Positions 1 to 12,105 of a stretch of 64,000 bases of DNA are shown one piece after another. Made by a program: the position numbers and the translations under genes. Position 1 is the stretch's first letter. Each line of letters opens with the position of its first letter. Origin of the DNA: Mycteria americana (lineage: Eukaryota > Chordata > Aves > Ciconiiformes > Ciconiidae); assembly GCF_035582795.1 (NCBI RefSeq), contig NC_134368.1:43577501-43641500 (forward strand), given 5' to 3'. The notes beneath the pieces are model-generated. The model saw nothing but the letters and a program-made list of their open reading frames with translations. It did no database searches and was not told where the DNA came from.

Positions 1-3000
1 TCCACAGCTTTAAAGATTGCTGACTCCATCATCTCCTTTTCTATTGATGCTTAAATAACCTGCAGTGCTGTATCTGTAAAAGATACATTAGTACTGTACT
101 GGATGAGGAAAACTTAAGAGATGTTCCCTTCAAAATTAGCTGAAGATGCATGCAGTAAACAACAATTAAAAATATATATATATATCTATAAATAGACATC
201 AGGCTAATAGTTATTACATTCAATAATTTAGCATGATATGCATGACAGCTTCGACCTCCAAAATAATTTAGCGCCTTGAGCTGAGATTAAATGCAGAACA
301 TTAATTTTTCCCTCTGGTTGTCAAGCCAACCATGAGGCCCGTCAAATCCATTTAAATAAAGCCTGCATCATGTAATATTATTAAAGGGGATAAAATATTA
401 ATATGGGTCTGTGATAGAACATTGGACAAAATAGCTGCAGTAAGGCAGCTTTAATTTACTACACCAACAATCTGTCTTTATGCTGAAAGCAGGATTTAAA
501 GGTCCAAAGGAATACATATTTGAGTTTATATGATATGCTCATTTATAAAATGTTACTGATTTTCAACTGCTGAGAATATTTAGCATTATTATGTAGAAAA
601 AAATGATGGTTCCCAATTTAATTCTACTGATGTAGAAAAAAAATTAAATATTGGACCAAAGTTCCCCCCACATAAGCAGATGTTATTTCAGTTATAGCAG
701 TATGGCTGTATCCATTTATTGCCGGTAGTGAATTTTCTTCCTTCAGCTGAAGGATGATAAATGTCATGCAAAACTTCAATATTTCGTAATATAAAAATGG
801 ATTGAAAGGGTAGGTAGACTCCCAGACCAAAGACAAACAACTCTAAATATATAGGCTACAGGTGCTTTATCAGAACAGTAGGTTTTATGTTGCCAATAGA
901 GAACTACTATTTTTTTTCTTTCTCCAAGATGGAACAAATTAAAACAAGCCTGTGCGGTTTCCTGTCAAAAAAAGAAACTTGAAACCTGCAGATTTAGCCA
1001 TGTTTAATTTGCATGATAAATGGGACTGGTCATATTTACAGACAATATCACATACATACAGAATATATTCAACGTCGCATTCTTTAACTCCATTGCAGTT
1101 AGCCTTTTTTTACTTTCCAGATCATTTACTTTTCTAAAGTTGGGATCCCAACAAGAATGCAGACTTAAAAATTTATCCCACGTCAGCTAAATTCAGACAT
1201 GATCCTGCACATTGCAAGTTTGCAAAAGCATTGCTGATAACTCAAAAACTGGATCAAGGCCCAAGTTCCTATTTAAGAATAGTTTTCTCTTTATTAGCAG
1301 TAAATATTTTTTATTACAGTGTTGTTCATATGATGGTGTGCCTCTGGATAATGCAAAATCTTGTTTCCTAGAAGAACTGAAAGATTAAACAGTAAAGTCC
1401 TGATCTTAATGTACTTAATTGCAAATGCAGGGCTGCACCGAGGTCAGTGTAATCATGCACACATGCATAATTACAACACAGTCACACAACTGACAAAAAC
1501 ACGAAACTCACAGCAATGGAAGACCTACCAAAAAACCAGCAAGAGGGCAAATGAAAGAAATTAACTATACAGAGAGTACTTCATATAAAAGACGGATAGG
1601 TTCTGCATTAGCTCTAAAGAAACCAGCATGGAGCAGGATATGCAAAGCAGGTAAGGGAAAAGGTTGAGATTTACCAATGCAGAGTGAGCACAGGAGGATG
1701 TCTGAGTGGGCTTGGAACTGTATTTGTGGCATGGCTCCAAGTTATCTCCAAACATGATGAAGTTTCTTGCACAAAGCCTGTCCATCAAGCCTAGTCAAGT
1801 TTGTTAGTTATGTTTAACTGAAAATTAGTAACTTGAAGAGACTAAAACATTGGGCTGTCTAGTATTCTTTAAATAACACATATTCAATGCAAGCTCATTC
1901 AGTCTTAACATTACAGGTTCTGAACCGACAGATGAGACAGCTCAGGGTAAGCTGAATAATTGACAAATTCTTAGTGGGCATGCCTAAATGGCTGTTGTAG
2001 AACATTCCTGATGAGTATTTCACTAGATGTGTCATAGCCTGTATCAGTTCTTATACCAGCTTTTTTAGTGCTCATCCATACTGCTCAGAACATGTGGCAT
2101 TCATATGCCATATCCATGCCACAAACCCCTCAACAAATCCTTTCTCACCCACAGGAAGAATGTCAGATAAGTGGCTCGCTATGAGTGAGGGAAAATAAAT
2201 TATTTACGCCTGAGCTGACAGTTTTGATCCAAATATTATTTTCTACCAAATGAGGTCTAGACTATACTAACCTTCATGCTGCAAGACCAAAGTAGTTGCA
2301 ACTGACTCCATGTTCCTCTAATGAAGGAAAGGCTTGACACTATTACATTTTAGAAAGTATTGGTATGCTGTAAAACCACCCCCTTCCCACTGTTTTCATG
2401 GGAGGGAGAGGGTATAGGTCATAACTTACCAAGAACCCTCCTTGAAGTTACAAAACAGCATTTCAGCAGAAGACACGTTGCTGCTTATAGAGAGTAGAGT
2501 GAAACTAAATAACCTCAATCCATTTTTCAAAGCAATTGTAGTTCCCATTTCAAGGCTGATGAAACTGATAAATATTGAGCAAAACGTAAAAAATACAGAA
2601 GTTTTATAAAAGTCAGCAAAGATGTGTTGGGGCTTGCTATTTGTTTGCTGATAAAAAAAAAAAGAAGAAATGTTAAGCTGACTGTCCTTTTTTGTTACCC
2701 ACCTATATTTCACATATTTGTCCTTTTGCAGCACTTCGCATCTCTCAAAATTAAATTAAAATTAAAGGAGGCTGTGAAACATAAAAGGTGCTATAGTCAT
2801 TCGGCATCAGATATGCAGAAAGAAAAAAAACTAGTAATTGAAGAGAAAGGAATGCAGATGATACCTAGGAAAAACTATCCATAATGCACCCAAAAGCCCA
2901 GAAAGAAAAAGGAAAAAATTCAAGGACCAATGTAAAGATTTCTAAGCTTTCAGGTACTATGTCTAGGGCAGAGGAAAGTCACATATTCACCACAGAACGA

Positions 3001-5179
3001 CCTCAACCTTCTCCAAACACTTACTTCACCCTCGCGTGCTCTGAAGCAGAATCTGTTCCATAGCTACTTTTAACATTATATGACCCTACATCGCACATTT
3101 TAACTCTTCTGTAAAGACCACAACTTAACTAAAAAAATTTTTTTTACAGAACCACTTGCTTGTCAATTTGACTTCATCACTGACCAATACGTGGGAAGGA
3201 TACTTCTAATTTTCAGGGAAAGTTCTATTTAGCATTTTTTGCACTGTGAGAAGATTTAACAGTTCTACTTTGACCAAGCTTACATTTGAACATCAGCGCT
3301 TGATCTCCATGAGTGCTCTCCCAATCCTAATGCAATGCAAGAGGAGCACAAAACTGCACAGTGTTTCACAGCATATCTCAGTTTGCACCCAGACAGACTG
3401 CCAAGTTGCGTGCCCGAAAGCCACCAAAAAAGGACTGGAAGAACAGAACTACAAATTGCAACACACAGCACTTTGGCTGTACAGGCCATGGAATCGGCAA
3501 ACTGCAGTAAATCATCTGGTGAAAGATTATGGGTTTAGTCTCAAAGTTTAGCAGATTCTTGAGTTTACATTTTTTATAACAGACTCCTGGAGTACTCAGT
3601 CTTGCAACATTTACAGAAGATACAGAATTATTTTTCTGCACCTTCTTTTGGAAGATGTGAAATAGGTCTTGGCTTGCTTTATATCTTGGATGATTTCTGT
3701 GCATTTTAGTTTGTCTATTCGGGTATGATGCCAGGTTCATCATCAGGGCACCTCCACACATTAGCAGTACTGTTGACACGTTGCTATTCCTTTTTTCTTA
3801 GAGGTAAGACAGTAGCACACATGTAGAATTTCTTTTTATTATACACTGACACTGGAAAAATAATTTTAAAGAGACATGAGTTTTATACTAGCATCCTGAA
3901 GGTGCAGAATTTGCAGCTGTCCAAAATCATGTCAGCACTAAAACACACCAACTGTCCTCTTAAGAGATTTGATGTTTTTGTCCTGATCTATTGCAGAATT
4001 TTATGTCAGTTGGATACCACAGCAAAGGAGTGCCTCCTTGGACACATTGCTGCTAGGCACTTTGAAGAGAAGAATCAGAACCTTGAACGTGACCTCATGT
4101 CAGAGGGGTACCTAGGACAATATCTTCAGGCGAAGAGCTCACATCATTATATGGCACCAAAGGAAACCGCTACTGCAGTTCAAACAGCTGAAACTTTTCT
4201 GAGCATATATGGAAGCAGCAGCCATCCTAAAGCATGACAGATTATCATTACCCTTTCTTCTATTCTTCTCTTCACTATGAAATTAAATTCCCAGAGACCT
4301 GGAACTGGCAGAAAGCCAAGACCAACTTCAATTGTAGTAGCTGGGAGCCACATCACTTAGATTCATATAAGGCCAGCACAGATAATCTGTCCCTCCTGTG
4401 GAGGGGATGAGCAGGAAATCAGAAAATTCCTCTGTTCTGAAGGCAGAAAGGAAAGGCAGAAAGTAATAGCTTTGTCTGTAACTTTAATCAGTATCAGCAG
4501 ATGCAAATAATCCTTATCCTTTAAGTTTACCCCATACATGGAACCCTAGGCTGAGGAAACAACAAAACACAGGTGAACACAGTAAGACACTGCCGTGTCT
4601 AACAATGTAAATGAACCACTCTGGGTCATTTTTATAAAGATTTACTATTTAATTGTCATAGAACATCAAGTTTAATTAAACACTGTTCAGGTTACTGGAG
4701 CAAAGTTGCTGCTTTGGAGAAGTGGCAGGATCTGAGACAGAAGCACTGAAGAACAAGAATGGCAATAATGGAGGGAAGCGGACACAAGTGAACCAGAACA
4801 GCACTCCACATGTAGAGACATGTCTTGCTTCTAGCTAATCTGCCATTTTTCTGACAACAAATAATGATCTAAACTGAACTTCCAAGCTGAACTACTTGAG
4901 GCTGACACACACCTGCTGATCAGTTTCTAAACATCTCCCTTAGACCCTAATTCACCAATTTCGATATCTGCATGGTATTAATCAAGGAATTATTCCAATC
5001 ACTGAAGTCATACACATTAAATATCTTTGGAAAAGGTCAGTGACAGATATAAAATTATTCCAGCTGCCACAATTTCATAATGCCACCAATACAAAACTGG
5101 AGTCAATCACTTACGATCCTCAAATGAGTGCCTTCCCCAGATGTACTACAGAAAGAATTCCAGAAGAAACTCAGCTATG
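1..5179. other. AT-rich intergenic DNA, no gene recognised
   Basis: No exon, RNA gene or recent mobile element is recognisable here. All open frames are short (about 110 codons or fewer) and resemble no family I know. A short TA run lies near 170-190. The stretch about 270-500 is rich in TTTAAT and ATTA motifs without low complexity, a texture typical of conserved vertebrate noncoding elements (see findings). The base composition changes sharply to GC-richer sequence near 5180, where the CR1 element begins. Confidence 0.7.
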
Positions 5180-5200
5180 GTATTCACTCGGTAGAAAGCG

Positions 5201-6288
5201 ATGCCCTCTGCGCTCGTCAGAATGGATGTGGCTACCCAGACGGAGCTCCCTCAAAAACACGCAGCCACCCAGCTCTCGGGCTGCAGGGGCTGCCTGGGCC
5301 TGTCACTGTTCACACATGGCAGCCGTGTGGACAGCTGTGTGAGGTGCAACCAGGTGGATGATTTGCTCTGCATGGTGGCAGAGCTACGGGAGGAGGTAGA
5401 AAGGTTAAGGAGCATCAGGGAGGCTGAGAAAGAGATCGACTGGTGGTGCCATGCTCTGCCCCCCCGAGACAGGAAGAGGAGCAGCAGCAGCCACCACTAA
5501 GAACCCACGATCAAGGGGATCCTGTGTCCCCCTCCCACCGGGCTGAAGGCAGCAGCTCAAAGGAGGAGAGTGAATGGAGGCAAGTCCACGCTCGTGGCAG
5601 CAAACGCCCTCCCTGCCCACCTCGCCCCCCCAGGTGCCTCTGTACAACAGGTATGAGGCCCTGGAGGTGGAAGGCCAGTCAATGGAGGATGGGGATGACA
5701 GTCCGTCTACACCAGAGGTGTCGCCCAGGGCAGAAGAACGTACCTCTCCTATTAACACCACCTCCACAAGGAAGAGAAGACGGGTTAGAGTTGTGGGCGA
5801 CTCCCTTCTGAGGGGAACCAAGGGTCCCATATGCCGGACGGACCCTCCTCTTAGGGAAGTCTGCTGCCTCCCTGGGGCCCGCGTGAAGGATGTCACGAGG
5901 ACGCTCCCTAGCCTGGTACGGCCCTCGGACTATTACCCCCTACTGCTCTTCCATGTGCGGGGCGATGAAGCTGCAACACCAAGTCCTAGGGTGATCAAAA
6001 GAGACTTCAGGGCCTTGGGACGGCTAGTAAGGGACTCTGGAGCACAGGTTATTTTCTCCTCTCTCCTTCCAGTTGTGGGCAGTGATACTAGAAGTGAAGC
6101 GAGGTACCCAGTCTATCAACTCATGGCTCTGTGGCTGGTGTCATCGCCACGGATTTGGTTTTTTTGACAACGGGATGGCCTATACAGCACCAGGTTTGCT
6201 GGTGTCTGATGGGATTCATCTTTCTCAAAAGGGAAGGAGAATCTTTGCTCAGGAACTTGCGGGGCTCATCGACAGAGCTTTAAACTAG
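5201..6288 (+). pseudogene. CR1 ORF1 remnant (zinc-binding/coiled-coil plus GDSL esterase domain)
   Basis: This is the decayed first ORF of the CR1 element. The N-terminal part (from 5201) shows a CVRC motif followed by a short coiled-coil-like stretch, VAELREEVERLRSIREAEKE. The frame changes near 5450 and again near 5625. The frame then carries VVGDSLLRGT, the GDSL block I of SGNH hydrolases, with the nucleophile Ser encoded at about 5802-5804. A further shift near 6150 leads to DGIHLSQKGRRIFAQEL, which contains the block V Asp-x-x-His (6208-6219), and a stop at about 6286-6288. In CR1 and related LINEs this domain belongs to the ORF1 RNA-binding protein; its esterase role in retrotransposition is not settled. 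At least three frameshifts make this copy nonfunctional, although the Ser and His signature residues are still encoded. Confidence 0.85.
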
Positions 6289-6389
6289 ACTCAAAGGGGG
6301 AGGGGGATAATATCAGGCTTGCCCGAGAGAAGCTGAGGGACGACGTCCCACGGTTAGAGGGAGCGGGTGCCAGCGAGGGCACTCAGCCT

Positions 6390-9320
6390 GTGTCTCTGAG
6401 ATGTGCGGGGTACGCTGGGGCACAGCCGAAGTCGAACAGAGTTGAGCCAGGGGATACTGAGGCAATAGGAGCCAAGAGGGAAACGCCAGGGAAAGACCTC
6501 AAAGCACACAGGGGGTGTTCTTCTATGAAGGAGACACAGACGACAGCCCAGCTGAAGTGCCTCTACACCAATGCATGCAGCATGGGCAACAAGCAGGACG
6601 AGTTGGAAGCCATTGTACGCCAGGAAAACTATGATATGGTTGCCATCACGGAAACGTGGTGGGGTGACTCGCACAACTGGAGTGTGGCAATGGATGGCTA
6701 TAAACTCTTCAGGAGGGATAGGCGAGGCAGGAGAGGTGGTGGGGTAGCCCTATACATCAGGGAGTGTCTGGATAGTTTAGAGCTCGATGATGGTGATGAT
6801 AGGGTGGAGTGCCTATGGGTAAGAATCAGGGGGAAGGCCAACAAGGCAGATATTGTGGTGGGAGTCTGTTACAGACCACCCAACCAGGATGAGGAGACAG
6901 ATGAACTATTCTATAAGCAGCTGGGAGAAGCCTCACGATCACTAGCCCTTGTTCTTGTGGGGGACTTCAACCTGCTGGATGTCTGCTGGAAATACAATAC
7001 AGCAGAGAGGAAACAGTCCAGGAGGTTCCTGGAGCGTGTGGCAGATAACTTCCTGACACAGCTGGTGAGTGAGCCAACGAGGGAAGGTGCCCCGCTGGAC
7101 CTCTTGTTCACAAACAGAGAAGGACTTGTGAGCCATGTGATGGTTGGAGGCCGTCTTGGGCAGAGTGATCACGAAATGATAGGGTTTTTGATTCTTGGAG
7201 AAGCAGTGAGGGGCGTCAGCAGAACTGCCACCTTACACTTCCGGAGGGCAGACCTCGGCCTGTTTAGGAGACTGGTCGAGAGAGTCCCCTGGGAGGCAGC
7301 CCTAATGGGCAAAGGAGTCCAGGAAGGCTGGACATTCTTTAAGGAGGAAGTCCTAAAGGCACAAGAGCAGGCTGTCCCCAGGTGCCAAAAGACGAGCCAG
7401 TGGGGAAGAAGACCAGCCTGGCTGAATAGAGAGCTCTGGCTAGAACTCAGGAAAAAGAGGAGAGTCTATGACCTCTGGAAGAAGGGGCGGGCAACTCAGG
7501 AGGACTACAAAGGTGTAGCAAGGCTGTGCAGGGAGAAAATTAGAAGGGCCAAAAGCCAAGCTAGAGCTCAATCTGGCTACTGCCATAAAAGACAACAAAA
7601 AACACTTCTTCAAAGACATTAGCAGCAAAAGGAGAGCTAAGGAGGATCTCCAGCCCCTAGTAGATGGGGGAGGGAACACAGTGACCAAGGATGAGGAAAA
7701 GGCTGAGGTACTTAATGCCTTCTGTGCCTCAGTCTTTAATAGCAGGGCCAATTGTTCCCTGGGTACCCAGCCCCCCGAGTCAGAAGATAGGGACGGGGAC
7801 CAAAATGGAGCCCCCATAATCCAGGAGGAAATGGTGAGTGACCTGCTGCACCACTTAGACACTCACAAGTCTATGGGGCCTGATGAGATCCACCTGAGAG
7901 TACTGAAGGAACTGGCAGATGTGCTCACCAAGCCCCTTTCCATCATTTACCAGCAGTCCTGGCTAACTGGGGAGGTCCCAGTTGACTGGAGATTAGCTAA
8001 TGTGACACCCATCTACAAGAAAGGCCAGAAGGAGGACCCAGGGAACTACAGGCCTGTCAGCCTGACCTTGGTACCGGGGCAGCTGATGGAGCAGATCATC
8101 TTGAGTGCCATCACATGGCATGTAGAGCATAACCAAGGGATCAAGCCCAGCCAGCATGGGTTTAGGAAAGGCAGGTCCTGCTTGACCAACCTGATCTCCT
8201 TCTATGACAAGGTGACCCGCCTAGTAGATGAGGGAAAGGCTGAGGATGTTGTCTATCTAGACTTCAGTAAAGCCTTTGACACAGTTTCCCACAGCATTCT
8301 CCTGGAGAAACTGGCTGCTCATGGCTCGGACTGGTGTACTCTTCGCTGGGTGAAGAACTGGCTGGATGGCCGGGCCCAAAGACTGGTGGTGAATGGATTT
8401 TACTCCAGTTGGCGGCCGGTCACAAGCGGTGTTCCCCAGGGCTCTGTGTTGGAGCCAGTTCTATTTAACATCTTTATCAATGATCTGGACGAAGGGATCG
8501 AGTGCACCCTCAGTAAGTTTGCAGATGACACCAAGTTGTGTGGGAGTGTTGATCTGCTTGAGGGTAGGAAGGCTCTGCAGAGGGACCTGGACAGGCTGGA
8601 TTGATGGGCTGGGGCCAATTGTATGGGGTTCAACAAGGCCAAGTGCAAGGTCCTGCACTTGGGCCACAACAACCCCATGCAACGCTACAGGCTCGGGGAA
8701 TAGTGGCTGGAAAGCTGCCAGGCAGAAAAGGACCTGGGGGTGTTGGTTGACAGGCGCCTGAATATGAGCCAGCAGTGTGCCCAGGTGGCCAAGAAAGCCA
8801 ATGGCATCCTGGCTTGTATCAAAAATAGCGTGGCCAGCAGGACTAGGGAAGTGATCGTGCCCCTGTACTCAGCACTGGTGAGGCCGCACCTCAAATACTG
8901 TGTTCAGTTTTGGGCCCCCCACTACAAGAGAGACATTGAGGTGCTGGAGCGTGTCCAGAGAAGAGCAACGAAGCTGGTGAAGGGTCTGGAGCAGAAGTCT
9001 GATGAGGAGCGGCTGAGGGAACCGGGGTTGTTTAGCCTGGAGAAGCGCAGGCTGAGGAGAGACCTTATCGCTCTCTACAACTACCTGAAAGGAGGTTGTA
9101 GTGAGGTGGGGGTCGGTCTCTTCTCCCAGGTAACAAGCGATAGGACGAGAGGAAATGGCCTCAAGTTGCACCAGGGGAGGTTTAGATTGGATATTAGGAA
9201 AAATTTCTTCACCAAAAGGGTTGCAAGCATTGGAACAGGCTGCCCAGTGAAATGGTTGAGTCGCCATCCCTGGAGGTATTTAAAAGACATTTGGATGAGG
9301 TCCTTATGGACATGGTGTAG
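6390..9320 (+). pseudogene. CR1 ORF2 remnant (APE endonuclease and reverse transcriptase)
   Basis: This is the broken pol-like ORF of the CR1 LINE. The first open block (6390-7622, 410 codons) is the APE endonuclease, with TNACSM, AITETWW, GVCYRPP, VGDFN and SDHEM in the expected order. A frameshift near 7590-7620 moves to the frame used from 7681, which holds the reverse transcriptase: motif A DFSKAFD (about 8260), motif B GVPQGSVL and motif C FADD (8518-8529). Two in-frame stops follow, at 8602-8604 and 8701-8703. The thumb and C-terminal region continues ([16 protein letters not shown]) and shifts frame again near 9215. In the last frame a TAG at 9318-9320 matches the usual CR1 ORF2 end. 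Catalytic motifs are intact but the protein cannot be made in one piece. RT motif B is followed by Glu in VLEPVLF where Gly is usual, another sign of decay. Confidence 0.92.
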
Positions 9321-10949
9321 TGGTGGTCTTGGTAGTGTTAGGTTTACGGTTGGACTCAATGATCTTAAAAGGTCTTTTCCAACCTATACGATTCTGTGAA
9401 TTACAGCATACATGACAGTAAAACTTAAGAAAAGATGGTTAACCGCCCCTTGTCCCTAAAATGGAGGGGAACATCTATTGAGTACAGTGACTTTTAGACC
9501 ACTGAGCCCTTTGAAAGTTTATTTTAGTGCAGCGGAAAAGCTCTACCTACTCCATACTTCAGAAAAACTCAAAATCTGTTACCCACACTAACCTTCACAT
9601 ACTTAGACACCACTTAAACTATTTCATAATATAACTAATTTACTACGTTACTATTGTAAACTTTGAGAACACACACTCACTTGGAGGAATGTAACTTCCA
9701 ATATTTTGAATCAGTCCTGCTCTTGAGTTTTTCAGTAAGACACCTGTTGGACCAAATACACTTCCCCAAATATACCCGGATGTTACATGTTCTTATAGTC
9801 CAAGCAATTATGCAGTTATCAGACATGCAGTCTTGGGCAGAAGGAGACAGATGCTGCTTCATGCTAATTTATTAATTGATTAGACTACTCTGAAGCATTA
9901 GGACTTTTGGTTCTCCTTACCAAATGGAAAAAATTGCCCTGCTTCAATTTCTGTACAGGCAGTAGTAGAAAAGAGAAATGGTGCACTTTTCAAACTTCCC
10001 CTAGGTACAGCACTTCACTTAGAGATACATCACAAAGGTTTTGTAGAAGACAATCCTTTTTTTTTTTCCTCACCTTAGGTATAGATTTCTTAAGTTCACT
10101 GCTACTGAGCCCAGCAATTTTGTCCTCAAAATTATATTAAATACGACAGACTGGATATCATGTATGTGGATAATTTCAGTCATAAGGTGTTTTCCCATTG
10201 CTCACTACTTGCAACTGATTGGGACCATCTACTAAGAGAGACTCCACTCTGTAGACTCCATGCGTAATATTTTCAGTTCACACAACATTTTCAGTTTCCT
10301 GTCTTCTCTTCCTTTCTGTTCATTTCTTTAATGAGACATTAATACACCTTGGCTAAAGTATGCAGGAAACGAAACCCAGGCTTTTAAGTGTTTTATACAC
10401 CTTCAGAATACTGCATACTCATTTGGTGTCTGTGGAAAAGCAATGGTGCTTGGTTTGACTCCCTTAAAATAGCAGGCCCTTCTAAGTAAAGACTTACAAC
10501 CTCTGAACTGCTTTCCTGACAAAAAAGCCTGGCTTCATCTAGCATTCCGCTTTCAGTGCAAATGCAGAAGATCTTCCCTTTCATTTTGCACTTTTTTTTT
10601 TTTTAAACATGTTAGCCCATTCATCATTGCTTGGAAAACAATCAAAATCAGGAAAGGCTTTTCATCTGTTGCGACTGGTAAGTTAAGTGGAACAATTATA
10701 CCACCTTGTGAATATTGTAAGTAATCAACTTGCCCCACTAAACAGAGACCAAACAGAAGAAACATGTTACAAAACTGGGCACAATGAATTATGGCCTCTG
10801 GTCTATATCCCCCAAAGGGGACTCCATCACACTAGTTTCATAGCCAGCAGATCCCTAAGACATAAAAGCAGGCTCAAGACTCTGCCCTAAATATTTTTTA
10901 AAACAAAGGAAAGTTAATAGTAGATAATGAGGAAATATATCCCATAACA

Positions 10950-11650
10950 TGTCTTGCATCAGTGTTTAATGCACTCATCTGGAATGCAGAAAATCCAGTG
11001 CAAGTTTCTGCTTCACATCTTGCATAGCCAGTTTTGACGCTCCATCAAACCACAGGGTCACATATCAAATGTGAATGAAACTACCCTATGGTAAGGGATT
11101 TGGCCAAAATACATTCAGAGTTCAAGAATCCTGCTTCAGGGAACCTCAGGCTTCAGTCTGGGCTATAGTACTGCAAGGCCTGAGGAGCTGAATCAGCCCT
11201 CTAGACATGACTGACAGCAGAAACACAAGAACCTACAGGGTAAGATGGCAGCTGAGCAATAGCACCTAGCTGATGGACTCTGACCAAATACATCTAGGGA
11301 TCTGTCTGGCTGTTTCAACGCATTTCTGTGAGATATTCAACCATATAGTAATCTATGATTTCATTGAGATAGTCAAAAGACTCCTTTCAGAAGAGGCTAT
11401 ACTGGAAGGTATCTAACTGTGCACACCAACACTGCCCTTCAAACTAAACCCATAACAGTTAGGGGGGAAACAGTCAGGGAATTCACTCAAAGCCACCCTG
11501 TCTCCAAACAAAAATTATGTAGTACAGCCTGCCAGAATTAGCTCCTAAATTTTCTGACCTTTCCATTTTTACCAATCTATAAAATGGGGGTAGTCATTCT
11601 GCCAACCTGTGAGGAAAGATTAATTAATGCTTGTGACACTATGGAAGAGG
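10950..11650 (+). repeat. Relic of an ancient interspersed repeat (possible SINE or LINE tail)
   Basis: Two parts resemble motifs I know from old repeats scattered through bird, crocodilian and turtle genomes. Near 10965-11020 the phrase around GCACTCATCTGGAATGC is followed by a TTCTGC segment. Near 11575-11640 the phrase ATAAAATGGGGGTAGTCATT is followed by a GATTAATTAATGCTTGTG stretch. They may belong to one decayed element or to two. The family cannot be named by eye. Confidence 0.4.
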
Positions 11651-11999
11651 GAGACAAACAACTCTAAAAAGACATTTCTTTTTCCCGTAGATATGGGGGC
11701 ATTTACTGCATTGTCATAATTTTTCCTTTCATTAAGAAAACTATGAAGTTGCAGTACTCAGTAAGTATGACTGTTTCGGTCATATCAGTTACAATTCTAA
11801 TAGCAACTCTAACAGTTATAGCTCTTCTAAAAAACATAACTTGCCTCTTCTTTTATTTTTAAAGTTATTTTTCTTCCTAAAGAAGCCCATCTTGATCATA
11901 AAACAAACAAGTCTGAGCAGAAACTAATGACACCTGTTTCTTCTATGGATTTGTGTCTCATACCTGATTGATATTTTTAACTGCATTATAATGAAGCAA

Positions 12000-12105
12000 G
12001 ACAAGGTTTATACAGAGTGGTAATACCTTATTAGATCAACTGACACCACTGAAAGAGCAGCAGAGTTTTGAGCACAGAAGCCTTTTCAGATCTCCACAAT
12101 TCTAA
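12000..12105 (+). repeat. Relic of an ancient sauropsid interspersed repeat
   Basis: The stretch contains GGTAATACCTTATTAGATCA followed some 45 bases later by TTTTGAGCACAGAAGCC and TTCAGATCT. The order and spacing resemble a dispersed old repeat of reptiles and birds that I know by sequence pattern but cannot name confidently. The copy is strongly diverged. Confidence 0.45.

Larger units (their letters stand above)
5180..9400 (+). mobile_element. Near full-length CR1 LINE retrotransposon
   Basis: A non-LTR retrotransposon of the CR1 clade lies on the plus strand. Both ORFs are present in order: ORF1 (about 5201-6288) with an SGNH/GDSL esterase domain, and ORF2 (about 6390-9320) with an APE-type endonuclease followed by reverse transcriptase. 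The 3' end carries the typical avian CR1 tail, a short noncoding stretch ending CCAACCTATACGATTCTGTG with no poly(A). At about 4.2 kb it is close to full length; most genomic CR1 copies are 5'-truncated. The left boundary is set by a composition change and may be off by tens of bases. Several frameshifts and stops mean it is dead. No target-site duplication was expected or seen. Confidence 0.93.

Noticed and set aside
3902-4237. 111-codon open frame
   Set aside because: No recognisable domain, biased composition or splice context; consistent with chance.
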